64,000 nt of DNA. Source: an uncultured Spirochaetia bacterium. GTDB lineage: Bacteria > Spirochaetota > Spirochaetia > SZUA-6 > Bin103. The notes under the pieces were generated by a model. It was not told where the DNA came from and did not search any database. It worked only from the letters and a program-made list of their open reading frames with translations. The stretch spans positions 1 to 64,000 of the forward strand of contig CATQHW010000003.1 of assembly GCA_958296075.1 (NCBI GenBank), in the 5' to 3' direction. The number at the start of each line of letters is the position of its first letter. Within the stretch, counting starts at the first letter, position 1. The translations under genes and the position numbers were made by a program. Of this stretch, positions 25,241 to 33,101 are shown in pieces.

Positions 25241-26174
25241 CGTCGCCTTGCAGGTTGCTGCGCATGAAGCCGGAATCGGCCACGGCAAGCTCGCCGTGGA
25301 ACTGCGGGCGCTGGTCGACGAGGCCAAGAACGGACGCGACACCCGGTCGCTCGCCGGTGGGCCGCCGGCGGCACTGAACCGTACCCGTGGAGTGCCCACA
25401 GGATTGCTGGAGACCTCCTACCCGAAGCTCCGCCTCGGTGACATGGTCCTGGGCAACGGCGTGGCGCAGCAGCTCGAGCGCGTGGTCCGCGAGCAGCGTC
25501 ACGCCGCCCGGATTGTCGAACAGGGTCTCTCGCCCAGAAGCAAGCTCCTGTTGGTCGGACCGTCCGGCACCGGCAAGACCATGACCGCTTCGGTGCTGGC
25601 CGGAGAGCTGGGGCTCGCCCTCCTTCAGGTTCGGCTCGACGCGCTCATCACCAAGTACATGGGAGAGACCGCGGCCCGGCTCCGGCAGGTCTTCGACTCT
25701 ACCAGCCGGACGAGGGGGGTATATTTCTTTGACGAGTTCGACGCCATCGGGTCGCAGCGTGGCCTCACCAACGATGTTGGGGAGATTCGCCGCGTGCTGA
25801 ACAGCTTTCTGCAGATGATCGAGCAGGAGCGCTCGCATAGCATGGTCGTCGCGGCGACCAATCATTCCGAGATCCTCGATCCTGCCCTCTTCCGGCGCTT
25901 CGACGACGTACTGTACTACGATCTCCCCGACGAGGCGCAAATCGCCAAGCTGTTGAAGGCACGGTTGGCGCGAACCGCGATCAAGCCAATAGCATGGGGG
26001 TGCCTCGCATCATCGGCGGTCGGCCTGAGCCATGCCGACATTACCCGCGCCGCAAACGAGGCATTGAAGGATGCGCTCATCAACTCTCAATCGGGACGCG
26101 TTCACCAAGCGAAGGTCATTGCGATGCTCGACGAGCGCAGAAACGTCACCACCAAGCTGACCACGAAGGTATAA
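25170..26174 (+). CDS. AAA+ family ATPase
   Basis: This 334-residue classical AAA+ protein has Walker A GPSGTGKT (130-137), the pore-loop-like TKYMGETAARLRQVF, Walker B GVYFFDEFDAIG, sensor 1 VAATNHSEILD and arginine finger ALFRRFDDVLYYDLP. The N-terminal 90 residues (MASAEQIKALLKSHLEGDEE) form a helical adaptor-like domain. From memory of the family, such ATPases are usually followed by a subtilisin-like S8 peptidase; none is present here. It starts 30 nt after the methyltransferase. Its substrate and role are unknown; it may be the surviving half of a two-gene system. Confidence 0.85.
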   Translation: MASAEQIKALLKSHLEGDEERFFSVALQVAAHEAGIGHGKLAVELRALVDEAKNGRDTRSLAGGPPAALNRTRGVPTGLLETSYPKLRLGDMVLGNGVAQQLERVVREQRHAARIVEQGLSPRSKLLLVGPSGTGKTMTASVLAGELGLALLQVRLDALITKYMGETAARLRQVFDSTSRTRGVYFFDEFDAIGSQRGLTNDVGEIRRVLNSFLQMIEQERSHSMVVAATNHSEILDPALFRRFDDVLYYDLPDEAQIAKLLKARLARTAIKPIAWGCLASSAVGLSHADITRAANEALKDALINSQSGRVHQAKVIAMLDERRNVTTKLTTKV

Positions 26175-26183
26175 GGAAATATC

Positions 26184-26936
26184 ATGGCGTCGGCGATAGA
26201 GTGGACTGACGAGACGTGGAATCCCGTGACGGGATGCACCAAGGTCTCCCCCGGCTGCGACCGCTGTTACATGTATGCCCTGTACCCGCGGTTACGAGCC
26301 ATGGGGGTTGCCGGTTACGAAACGGCTCCCGATACGGTCCACATCCTGCCGGAACGCCTCAAGACGCCGCTCACGTGGAGGAAGCGACGTCTGGTATTCG
26401 TGAACAGCATGTCCGACGTATTCCATCCCCGCGTGCCGTTCGACTTCATCACCGACATATTCTCCGTGATGGTCGAAGCTGCGGCGCGGCGCGGGCACAT
26501 CTTCCAGGTCCTCACCAAACGGCCCGGCCGCGCCGTACATTGGTGGTCCCGGAACCAGGATCGCTTCCCCGACGGATGGCCTCCCAACATCTGGATGGGG
26601 ACCTCTGTCGAGAATCAGAAGTATGCCCCTCGCCTGACCGTCCTGGCTCGCTTGCCCGCCCCCGTCCGGTTCGTTTCCGCCGAGCCCCTGTTGGCGCCGC
26701 TCGACCTCACCACATGGTTGGCGGACGGGACGCTCCACTGGGTAATCGCCGGCGGCGAAAGCGGCCCGGGCGCGAGACCGATGCGGATCGCTTGGGTGCG
26801 CGCCCTGCGCGATCAATCGGTACGAACCGATACGCCATTCTTTCTCAAGCAACTCGGCGGCGTTCGCAACAAGCGCGGCGGCGCCGCCGCAACGATCGAC
26901 GGCAGCCTGTGGCGCCAGCTACCAAACCTGACATGA
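26184..26936 (+). CDS. Phage Gp37/Gp68 family (DUF5131) three-Cys protein
   Basis: The 250-residue protein opens with the family motif WNPVTGCTKVSPGCDRCYM. The cysteines at residues 18, 25 and 28 would ligate a metal or an iron-sulfur cluster. WMGTSVENQKYAPRLTVLAR, RFVSAEPLLAPLDL and WVIAGGESGPGARPM are the other conserved blocks. The fold is thought to be radical-SAM-like, but the reaction is unknown. It is the known genomic partner of TcmP, whose gene follows 13 nt later. It starts 9 nt after the AAA+ gene. Confidence 0.9.
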   Translation: MASAIEWTDETWNPVTGCTKVSPGCDRCYMYALYPRLRAMGVAGYETAPDTVHILPERLKTPLTWRKRRLVFVNSMSDVFHPRVPFDFITDIFSVMVEAAARRGHIFQVLTKRPGRAVHWWSRNQDRFPDGWPPNIWMGTSVENQKYAPRLTVLARLPAPVRFVSAEPLLAPLDLTTWLADGTLHWVIAGGESGPGARPMRIAWVRALRDQSVRTDTPFFLKQLGGVRNKRGGAAATIDGSLWRQLPNLT

Positions 26937-26949
26937 GTTCGGATTGACC

Positions 26950-27792
26950 ATGGACGATATCGAATACGGCGGCTCTTGGACACACGCCAAGCTGGATATC
27001 CTCAAGAGATATCTCAACGCATACACGACAGCCCTGAAGGATCAGCCATTCCGGCTGACCTATGTCGACGCATTCGCCGGCTCCGGCTTCTGGACGCCGC
27101 GCTCAGCCGACTACCTTGAGGACGCTGCCAAGTTCCGCGAGATGTGGAAAGGCTCCGCAGCGATTGCACTCGACGTTGACAATAGGACGTTTGATCGACT
27201 GGTGTTTATCGAGAAAGACGAAGAGCGATGCAGGTCGCTACGCCAGCTAGATCGTGACCACGAAGGGCGATACATTAAGGTAATGGAAAAGGATGCAAAT
27301 GAAGCTATTCCTCGTTTCTGTCGCACAATGCAATATAACGATCGAGCGGTAGTATTTCTCGATCCATTTGCTACACAAGTATCGTGGAACACGGTGGTGA
27401 CGTTGGCCGGAACGAAGAAAGTGGACTGTTGGATTCTCTTTCCATTGAGCGCAATATCGCGAATGATGCCCACTAAACGTGAGCCTGATGCTGAACTGGC
27501 CGCTCAACTCGATCGTGTCTTTGGAGACCAGCGCTGGCGTGATCTATATCATAAACCCGACCAATTGCCCTTGTTCAACGAAGAACGTCGAGAGCGTTCT
27601 GGCGGAAGCAATCAAATCATTGCGCTTTACCGAGAGATGCTCGATTCCGTGTTTGAGAAGGTTGCGCCCACGACCAGGGATCTATGCAACAGTAAGAATG
27701 CTCCCATTTTCACGCTCTTCTTCGCCGCAAGTAACAAAGTAGGTGCGGATCCCGCAGTACGAATTGCCGATCATATTCTGAAACGATGGTGA
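26950..27792 (+). CDS. tcmP: Three-Cys-motif partner protein TcmP
   Basis: The 280-residue protein has the TcmP pattern: SWTHAKLDILKRYLNAYTTA, then YVDAFAGSG (39-46), which resembles a methyltransferase motif I, and FLDPFATQVSWNTV with Asp 138, which resembles motif IV. These suggest a Rossmann methyltransferase-like enzyme acting with the three-Cys protein. The ATG at 26950 is preferred to a TTG at 26944. From about residue 100 the gene is more AT-rich than its neighbours, a sign of recent transfer. The system is described by co-occurrence only; its target is not known. Confidence 0.9.
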   Translation: MDDIEYGGSWTHAKLDILKRYLNAYTTALKDQPFRLTYVDAFAGSGFWTPRSADYLEDAAKFREMWKGSAAIALDVDNRTFDRLVFIEKDEERCRSLRQLDRDHEGRYIKVMEKDANEAIPRFCRTMQYNDRAVVFLDPFATQVSWNTVVTLAGTKKVDCWILFPLSAISRMMPTKREPDAELAAQLDRVFGDQRWRDLYHKPDQLPLFNEERRERSGGSNQIIALYREMLDSVFEKVAPTTRDLCNSKNAPIFTLFFAASNKVGADPAVRIADHILKRW

Positions 27793-27806
27793 TTCGATGA
27801 TATACT
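27778..27806 (+). promoter_or_regulatory. Possible promoter downstream of tcmP
   Basis: TATACT at 27801-27806 (five of six matches) lies 17 nt after CTGAAA at 27778-27783 (four of six). It could serve the degenerate AAA+ copy and the ATPase/nuclease pair further on. Weak, by eye. Confidence 0.25.
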
Positions 27807-27837
27807 GTCTGTTCGTGGGTAATTTGGTGTCGTCGGC

Positions 27838-28001
27838 CCAGCACGTTGTCAAGGTCATCAACCACCTCGGCGACGAAGTGCTGAAAGTCTTCCGCGTATG
27901 AATCGGCTCGTGCGATGGTGCAAGACGTCTCATGGCCAGCGCTGAACAGATAAAGGCATTGCTCAAGTCGCGCATGGAAAGCGATGAGGGGCGCTTCTTC
28001 T
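27838..28001 (+). repeat. Direct repeat, copy 2
   Basis: This near copy of 25075-25240 includes the last codons of the methyltransferase (VKVINHLGDEVLKVFRV plus stop at 27900-27902), the intergenic bases and the start of the AAA+ gene. The upstream 950 codons of the methyltransferase are absent. Confidence 0.85.
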
Positions 28002-28468
28002 CCGTGGCCCTGCTACCCGAAGTGCCGCTCGGTGACATGGTTCTTGGTCAGTCGTTGGCGCAGCAGCTCGATCGAGTGGTCCGCGAGCAACGTCACGCCG
28101 CCCGGATCATCGAACAGCGCCTCTCGCACAGAAGCAAGCTCCTGCTGGTCGGACCGCTGGGCACCGGCAAGACCATGACCCGCTTCGGTGCTGGCCGGCG
28201 AGCTGAGATGATCGAGCAAGAGCTCTCGTACGGCATGGTCGTCGCGGCGGCCAACATTCCGGGGATTCCCGATCCCGCCCTCTTCCGCTACGATGATGTG
28301 CTATACTACGATCTCCCCGACGGGGCGCATATCGCCGAGTTGCTGAAGGCGCGGCTGGCTCGAACCGCGGCCCAGCGACTATCTTGGGGGCGCGTCGTGC
28401 CATCGGCGATCGGCGAGAGCATGCCGAAGCGAAAGGAAGCTGACTATGGACGCAAGCAACACCGTTGA
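27932..28468 (+). pseudogene. Internally deleted copy of the upstream AAA+ ATPase
   Basis: The 178-residue frame begins MASAEQIKALLKSRMESDE as in the gene at 25170 but lacks about 60 residues after FFSVAL. It then matches again from VPLGDMVLGQSLAQQLDRVV through LLLVGPLGTGKTMT, loses about 80 residues including Walker B, and resumes at MIEQELSYGMVVAAANIPGI. The C-terminal part after WGRV is scrambled. Walker A carries S-to-L, and Walker B is gone, so it cannot be an active ATPase. It overlaps the next gene start by 23 nt. Confidence 0.85.
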
Positions 28469-30008
28469 CCATCAGCAAGATCATTTGGGAAGAGACGTTC
28501 GGATCAGTGTACAGGATCTAGGTCCAATCGCCACAGGAAAGGTGGACCTGCGGCCGCTCACCGTGTTCGTCGGTCCCAGCAACACCGGCAAGACTTACAT
28601 GTCCATCCTGATATATGCGTTGCACCAAGTGCTCGGAGGGCTTCGACTCTTCCCCGCATTCAGTCGCCGATTTCGGTCTCCATACTATCGATTTCAAACG
28701 GGACCGTGGTCTCGATTTACGCAACTTGAGGACGAAGTTTTATCCGACGTATATCTTCAACTTGAAAGGGCTCTGGATGGGACTCGTAAGCCATTTATGT
28801 ACTACGACTTGCCGATCAGCGTGCGTAGCGCAATTGAGACCAACATGGAAAAATCCCGTGCTGAGGTTGAACTTGAGCTCAAGCGCTGTTTCGACTCTGG
28901 CGGTTTATCCGAGCTCGTCCGCACGTCGTCATCCGCAAGCAATATCGACATCAGTATCCAGGCACGGAATGGTGTCGACGTTCGCTGGAATATCAACATG
29001 AACCTGTCGGACGAACGTAGTACCTTGTCCGCTAGGATCGAGAACTTCGTCTTGATTCCCGTCGATCAGTCGAACAGTTCCGAAATGTATCGGCACAGAC
29101 TGCGGCGTCTCCTGCAACGGATCAGGAGACTTCCGAATTTCGCTATTTTAGACGAGATGATCGATCTGTTGTCGTTTCGTACGGATGGACGGCGCCAACC
29201 AGCCGACATTTATTACTTGCCGGCTGCGCGAAGCGGCATCATGCAGAGCCATCGCGTGATTGCCAGTTCACTGGTGATGAGATCGACGCGCGCGGGTTTG
29301 GAACGGTTCCCGGAGCTTCCGGCATTCTCTGGAGTGATGGCTGACTTCATGCAAAATCTGATTCTGTACCGGAACAAGAAAGAAGCTGATCAGAAACTCG
29401 TTCAGATAGCGAAGGAATTGGAAACCCAGACCCTGGATGGTCTGGTTGGTCCAGGGCCGTCACCGGGGGGTTATCCTGAGTTCGTCTACCGTCCTCAAGG
29501 TACCGAAGATGACATTCGTATGACACGTGCGTCGTCCATGGTGTCCGAGCTCGCTCCCGTGGTACTGTTCCTTCGCGGCGTCCTCGACATCGGCGACACG
29601 TTGATTATCGAGGAGCCCGAGGCTCACCTTCACCCAGCGGCCCAGACGCACGTCGCGGTGACGCTGGCCCGCCTTGTCCGCGCAGGAGTCCGCGTGGTCA
29701 TTACCACCCATAGCGACTGGCTGCTGAAGGAAATCGGCAATCTCATACGGGAAGGGGAGCTTGCGGAACAGACCAGGAAACCGCCGGCGGAGTCGGCGCT
29801 ACCGAGCGCGCTCCATCCGAGCGAAGTGGGAATATGGCTGTTTCGTCAGGACGGAGCGGATCAGGGCTCGACCATTCAGGAGATACCGTTCGATCGGAGC
29901 GAGGGCGTGGAGCCGGCGGAGTACGACGACGTTGCCGAGGCACTTTACAACCGCGCTGCCGACCTTCAGGACAAGCTGGAGGAGTCACGCGCGTCGACGC
30001 ATGAGTGA
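28446..30008 (+). CDS. AAA family ATPase of a two-gene ATPase/nuclease-like module
   Basis: This 520-residue SMC/OLD-like ATPase has DVRISVQDLGPIATGKVDL followed by Walker A GPSNTGKT (43-50) and a long central region (about 60-320) with helical and mixed segments. Then come Walker B DTLIIEEPEAHLHPAAQ (about 384-396) and the His switch VVITTHSDWLLKEIGNLI. The fold resembles the ATPase subunits of many defence systems, but I do not recognise a named family. The next gene overlaps its end by 8 nt and encodes a probable nuclease. The middle of the gene is AT-richer than the host, consistent with transfer. The start at 28446 overlaps the AAA+ remnant; no better SD-linked start is apparent. Confidence 0.85.
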   Translation: MDASNTVDHQQDHLGRDVRISVQDLGPIATGKVDLRPLTVFVGPSNTGKTYMSILIYALHQVLGGLRLFPAFSRRFRSPYYRFQTGPWSRFTQLEDEVLSDVYLQLERALDGTRKPFMYYDLPISVRSAIETNMEKSRAEVELELKRCFDSGGLSELVRTSSSASNIDISIQARNGVDVRWNINMNLSDERSTLSARIENFVLIPVDQSNSSEMYRHRLRRLLQRIRRLPNFAILDEMIDLLSFRTDGRRQPADIYYLPAARSGIMQSHRVIASSLVMRSTRAGLERFPELPAFSGVMADFMQNLILYRNKKEADQKLVQIAKELETQTLDGLVGPGPSPGGYPEFVYRPQGTEDDIRMTRASSMVSELAPVVLFLRGVLDIGDTLIIEEPEAHLHPAAQTHVAVTLARLVRAGVRVVITTHSDWLLKEIGNLIREGELAEQTRKPPAESALPSALHPSEVGIWLFRQDGADQGSTIQEIPFDRSEGVEPAEYDDVAEALYNRAADLQDKLEESRASTHE

Positions 30009-30468
30009 CGTCCTCGATAGAATCCGGTCAGCGGTCGGTGAAGGCAATCTCAGCCAGTCGTTGAGCCGGGACGAGTGCAGTGTCGATCCTGCCGGCCTGC
30101 CGGTTCAACGGGTGATCGTTGACGCAGATCTGGCATTTCCCGCCCATCGACGGACGGGGAGCCGTTGTGATTTCATCGTCTTCTTCGCTGCTGCTAAAGA
30201 GCATCACGTGGTCACCGTTCCGCTGGAGCTCAAAAGCGGACGGGCAGATGTATCGCACGTTTCCGAGCAGCTTCAGCAAGGAGCCAACTTCGCTGCGGAT
30301 TTCGCTCCTGCCAACGCGACCTGTCGCCCGGTTCTGATCCGTGGCAAACGGATCAACCTGAAGGAGCTGAATCGCGCCAAGGTGCAATTTCGCGGCCAGC
30401 AGATCACGATCAGGGCGGGACGCTGTAATCGCTCCCGGAATCTGATGCAGGCGCTATCGACCACGTAA
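30001..30468 (+). CDS. Small PD-(D/E)XK-like protein, partner of the ATPase
   Basis: The 155-residue protein overlaps the ATPase gene by 8 nt (ATGAGTGA), so the two are translated as a pair. RCDFIVFF places Asp 57 on a strand, and VTVPLELKSG gives Glu 76 and Lys 78, the D-(x)18-E-x-K spacing of PD-(D/E)XK nucleases. Conserved-looking HVSEQLQQGANFA follows on the helix where such nucleases often carry Gln. The nuclease call is inference from the motif; activity is not shown. An alternative is a non-catalytic subunit with the same fold. Confidence 0.7.
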   Translation: MSDVLDRIRSAVGEGNLSQSLSRDECSVDPAGLPVQRVIVDADLAFPAHRRTGSRCDFIVFFAAAKEHHVVTVPLELKSGRADVSHVSEQLQQGANFAADFAPANATCRPVLIRGKRINLKELNRAKVQFRGQQITIRAGRCNRSRNLMQALSTT

Positions 30469-30533
30469 CGGTCGCCGGCTTCGATCGGTCTGTGGGATCA
30501 GCGCGCGCTACGGAACGGTCGGCCCGGCGTCCA

Positions 30534-31050
30534 TCACGACCGTGCGATCAGCTCTACGCGCGCCAGAAACTCGTCACCGGCGTCGCACCGTACCAGCAAG
30601 TCGCCCGCCTCGGCCAGATGGTCCGCTTCTGCGATGTCGGCCAACAGCGCCGCCAAACGCTCGCCGGTCTCCGCACCGAACCGCCGCGCTGCCATACGGC
30701 ACAACAGCCCTCGTTCGTGTTCGAGGCCCTGTTCAAGGCCCTGTTCGAGACCTTGCTCGCGGCCCTGCTCCAGACCTTGCTCGCGGCCTTCCCGCATCCA
30801 CTGCGCCGGCCACTCCTTCACCCGTTCTTCCAACGTCATCCTCACCTCCTCCAGGCTCTCCATCGCCGGCAGCGCCTCCCCAGCCGGCATCACCTGCTCG
30901 ATCGAACTCCGTAGCCAATCGACGAATACACCCCGCAACTCGGCGTTCTCCGACCCAGCAAGCCACGCCGGCAGCGCATTCGCTACCCGCGCCAAGTCCG
31001 CCGACGACCGGCTCTGCTCCAGCCCGATCACCGCCCGCATCAGATTCCCG
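30534..31050 (-). pseudogene. Rpn-family nuclease/putative transposase, copy A (5'-truncated)
   Basis: This is the C-terminal 170 residues of the Rpn (recombination-promoting nuclease) protein seen complete at 31501-32589, from GNLMRAVIGLEQSRSSADLA to the stop. The N-terminal PD-(D/E)XK domain is missing. Homology breaks at about 31050, where the sequence switches to the repeat-unit boundary CGCGCCAAGCGGTGCCCGGC. It carries two REQGLEQG units. It is non-functional as a nuclease. Confidence 0.85.
30727..30791 (-). repeat. REQGLEQG coding minisatellite, copy A (2 units)
   Basis: Two 24-bp units plus partial units near the C-terminus of Rpn copy A. Confidence 0.8.
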
Positions 31051-31500
31051 CGCGCCAAGCGGTGCCCGGCGGCTGCCGACCTTCAGAAACAAATCGGGAG
31101 CAGGCGCTATCGAGCGCCGCTACGGGGACCTGAGTGGATTCCGCGGACGACCGGCTGCTGGACTACCTTCCCGCCGCGTGGCCGGAACAACGTCAGGCAG
31201 GTCGTCGCCGAACAGGGCGTACTCGGGCTCTTCGGTGCGGTCGCTGATGGACGTGCAGGAGCTCCTGCAACGCCGTGTGGCCGTAGTGACCGAGCGCAGC
31301 CCCCACGCGCCTCCGGGATCACGTGCTGAGAGACCCGGTCGTTATGAAGCGGAACGGCGCCGGGCGCAGCGATGGCCGTCGTTAGCGGCCATGCAGCGGG
31401 AGCGGCAGCCATCTACCGCCTGAACCGCGCCTGACGCATGGTCACCAGCGAGGATGTGCTGCCGGCGCCGGCCGATCACGCGGAGTCATTCCGATCTCCA
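31051..31500. other. Spacer 1: gene relics between Rpn copies A and B
   Basis: No intact gene is visible. 31071-31110 matches the 3' end of the AAA ATPase gene at 28446 (reading AADLQ). 31135-31200 resembles the helicase segment ADDRLL-Y (compare 36006 onward). 31216-31350 reads LGLFGAVADG and, in another frame, SLMDVQELLQRRVAVVTERS then LRDHVLRDPVVM, a decayed minimal nucleotidyltransferase with frame changes. The whole spacer recurs almost unchanged at 32652-33101. Confidence 0.6.
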
Positions 31501-32589
31501 TCACGACCGTGCGATCAGCTCTACGCGCGCCAGAAACTCGTCACCGGCGTCGCACCGTACCAGCAAGTCGCCCGCCTCGGCCAGATGGTCCGCTTCTGCG
31601 ATGTCGGCCAACAGCGCCGCCAAACGCTCGCCGGTCTCCGCACCGAACCGCCGCGCTGCCATACGGCACAACAGCCCTCGTTCGTGTTCGAGCCCCTGTT
31701 CAAGGCCCTGTTCGAGACCTTGCTCGCGGCCCTGCTCCAGACCTTGCTCGCGGCCCTGCTCGAGACCTTGCTCGCGGCCCTGCTCCAGACCTTGCTCGCG
31801 GCCTTCCCGCATCCACTGCGCCGGCCACTCCTTCACCCGTTCTTCCAACGTCATCCTCACCTCCTCCAGGCTCTCCATCGCCGGCAGCGCCTCCCCAGCC
31901 GGCATCACCTGCTCGATCGAACTCCGTAGCCAATCGACGAACACACCCCGCAACTCGGCGTTCTCCGACCCAGCAAGCCACGCCGGCAGCGCATTCGCTA
32001 CCCGCGCCAAGTCCGCCGGCGACCGGCTCTGCTCCAGCCCGATCACCGCCCGCATCAGATTCCCGCTCGGCACAGCGTCCGCCCCTACGTGCTGCTCGTC
32101 AACTACGTAGTACCGCTGCGCCGGTTGGTACGGCGCCAGCCACCGCCCGACCGGCGCGATCAGTTCGCCGACCTCCAGCGGCGCGCGCCACCGCGGCGCG
32201 CCGTTGTACAGCACCACCGGCACCACCGCCGGCAGCCACCGGCGCGCCTCCGGCGCCTCGTTGCGCACCAGTTCCTGGTACAGCAGGCTCGTGTAGCTCA
32301 GGATGCGCAGCGCCATGTAGCGATCGTCGCGCGACTGAAACTCCAGCAGCACCAGCAGGTAGGCCCAACCATCGCCCACGCGCAGCCGCCATACCGTGTC
32401 GCCGTGGCGTTTGAGCAGTTCGTCGCTGACGTACTCCGACGACAGCTTCCGCAGGGTCGAGAAGTCGCTCGCGCCGAATCGATCGCGGCTGACGAAGGCA
32501 CGCAGCAGGTCCTCGACCATGCGTGGGAAGGCGAACAGCTTCTTATACCGCTCATCGTACCTGGGGCGCGTCTCGGGTCCAGATCCCAT
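31501..32589 (-). CDS. Rpn-family recombination-promoting nuclease/putative transposase, copy B (full length)
   Basis: This 362-residue protein of the Rpn/YhgA-like family has an N-terminal PD-(D/E)XK-type nuclease domain: YDERYKKLFAFPRMVEDLL, Asp 64 in DTVWRLR and Glu 83/Gln 85 in LVLLEFQSRDDRYMALR. A middle region has VVPVVLYNGAPRWRAPLE. The C-terminal tail contains four REQGLEQG units. E. coli Rpn proteins cleave DNA and promote RecA-independent recombination; activity here is inferred. The start MGSGPETRPRYDE (32589) is chosen because it begins at the conserved part; an upstream ATG at 32628 is possible. The gene lies within a 1.6-kb tandem duplication. Confidence 0.88.
   Translation of the reverse strand: MGSGPETRPRYDERYKKLFAFPRMVEDLLRAFVSRDRFGASDFSTLRKLSSEYVSDELLKRHGDTVWRLRVGDGWAYLLVLLEFQSRDDRYMALRILSYTSLLYQELVRNEAPEARRWLPAVVPVVLYNGAPRWRAPLEVGELIAPVGRWLAPYQPAQRYYVVDEQHVGADAVPSGNLMRAVIGLEQSRSPADLARVANALPAWLAGSENAELRGVFVDWLRSSIEQVMPAGEALPAMESLEEVRMTLEERVKEWPAQWMREGREQGLEQGREQGLEQGREQGLEQGREQGLEQGLEQGLEHERGLLCRMAARRFGAETGERLAALLADIAEADHLAEAGDLLVRCDAGDEFLARVELIARS
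31691..31803 (-). repeat. REQGLEQG coding minisatellite, copy B (4 units)
   Basis: Four 24-bp units plus flanking partial units (LEQG, LEHERG) in the C-terminal tail of Rpn copy B. Confidence 0.85.
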
Positions 32590-32651
32590 TCCGTATCGTA
32601 GCAATATGCATAAACTGCAGGCACCCATCGGGATCGCCTGTTTGTGGCGCG

Positions 32652-33101
32652 CGCGCCAAGCGGTGCCCGGCGGCTGCCGACCTTCAGAAACAAATCAGGA
32701 GCAGGCGCTATCGAGCGCCGCTACGGGGACCTGAGTGGATTCCGCGGACGACCGGCTGCTGGACTACCTTCCCGCCGCGTGGCCGGAACAACGTCAGGCA
32801 GGTCGTCGCCGAACAGGGCGTACTCGGGCTCTTCGGTGCGGTCGCTGATGGACGTGCAGGAGCTCCTGCAACGCCGTGTGGCCGTAGTGACCGAGCGCAG
32901 CCCCCACGCGCCTCCGGGATCACGTGCTGAGAGACCCGGTCGTTATGAAGCGGAACGGCGCCGGGCGCAGCGATGGCCGTCGTTAGCGGCCATGCAGCGG
33001 GAGCGGCAGCCATCTACCGCCTGAACCGCGCCTGACGCATGGTCACCAGCGAGGATGTGCTGCCGGCGCCGGCCGATCACGCGGAGTCATTCCGATCTCC
33101 A
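32652..33101. other. Spacer 2: gene relics between Rpn copies B and C
   Basis: This is nearly identical to spacer 1. It holds the same ATPase-tail fragment (about 32672), helicase fragment (about 32736) and decayed nucleotidyltransferase fragment (about 32817-32950). No intact gene is seen. Confidence 0.6.

Noticed and set aside
31691..31803. Short tandem repeats as a possible CRISPR array
   Set aside because: The 24-bp units are directly adjacent with no spacers and encode REQGLEQG in frame in a protein gene.
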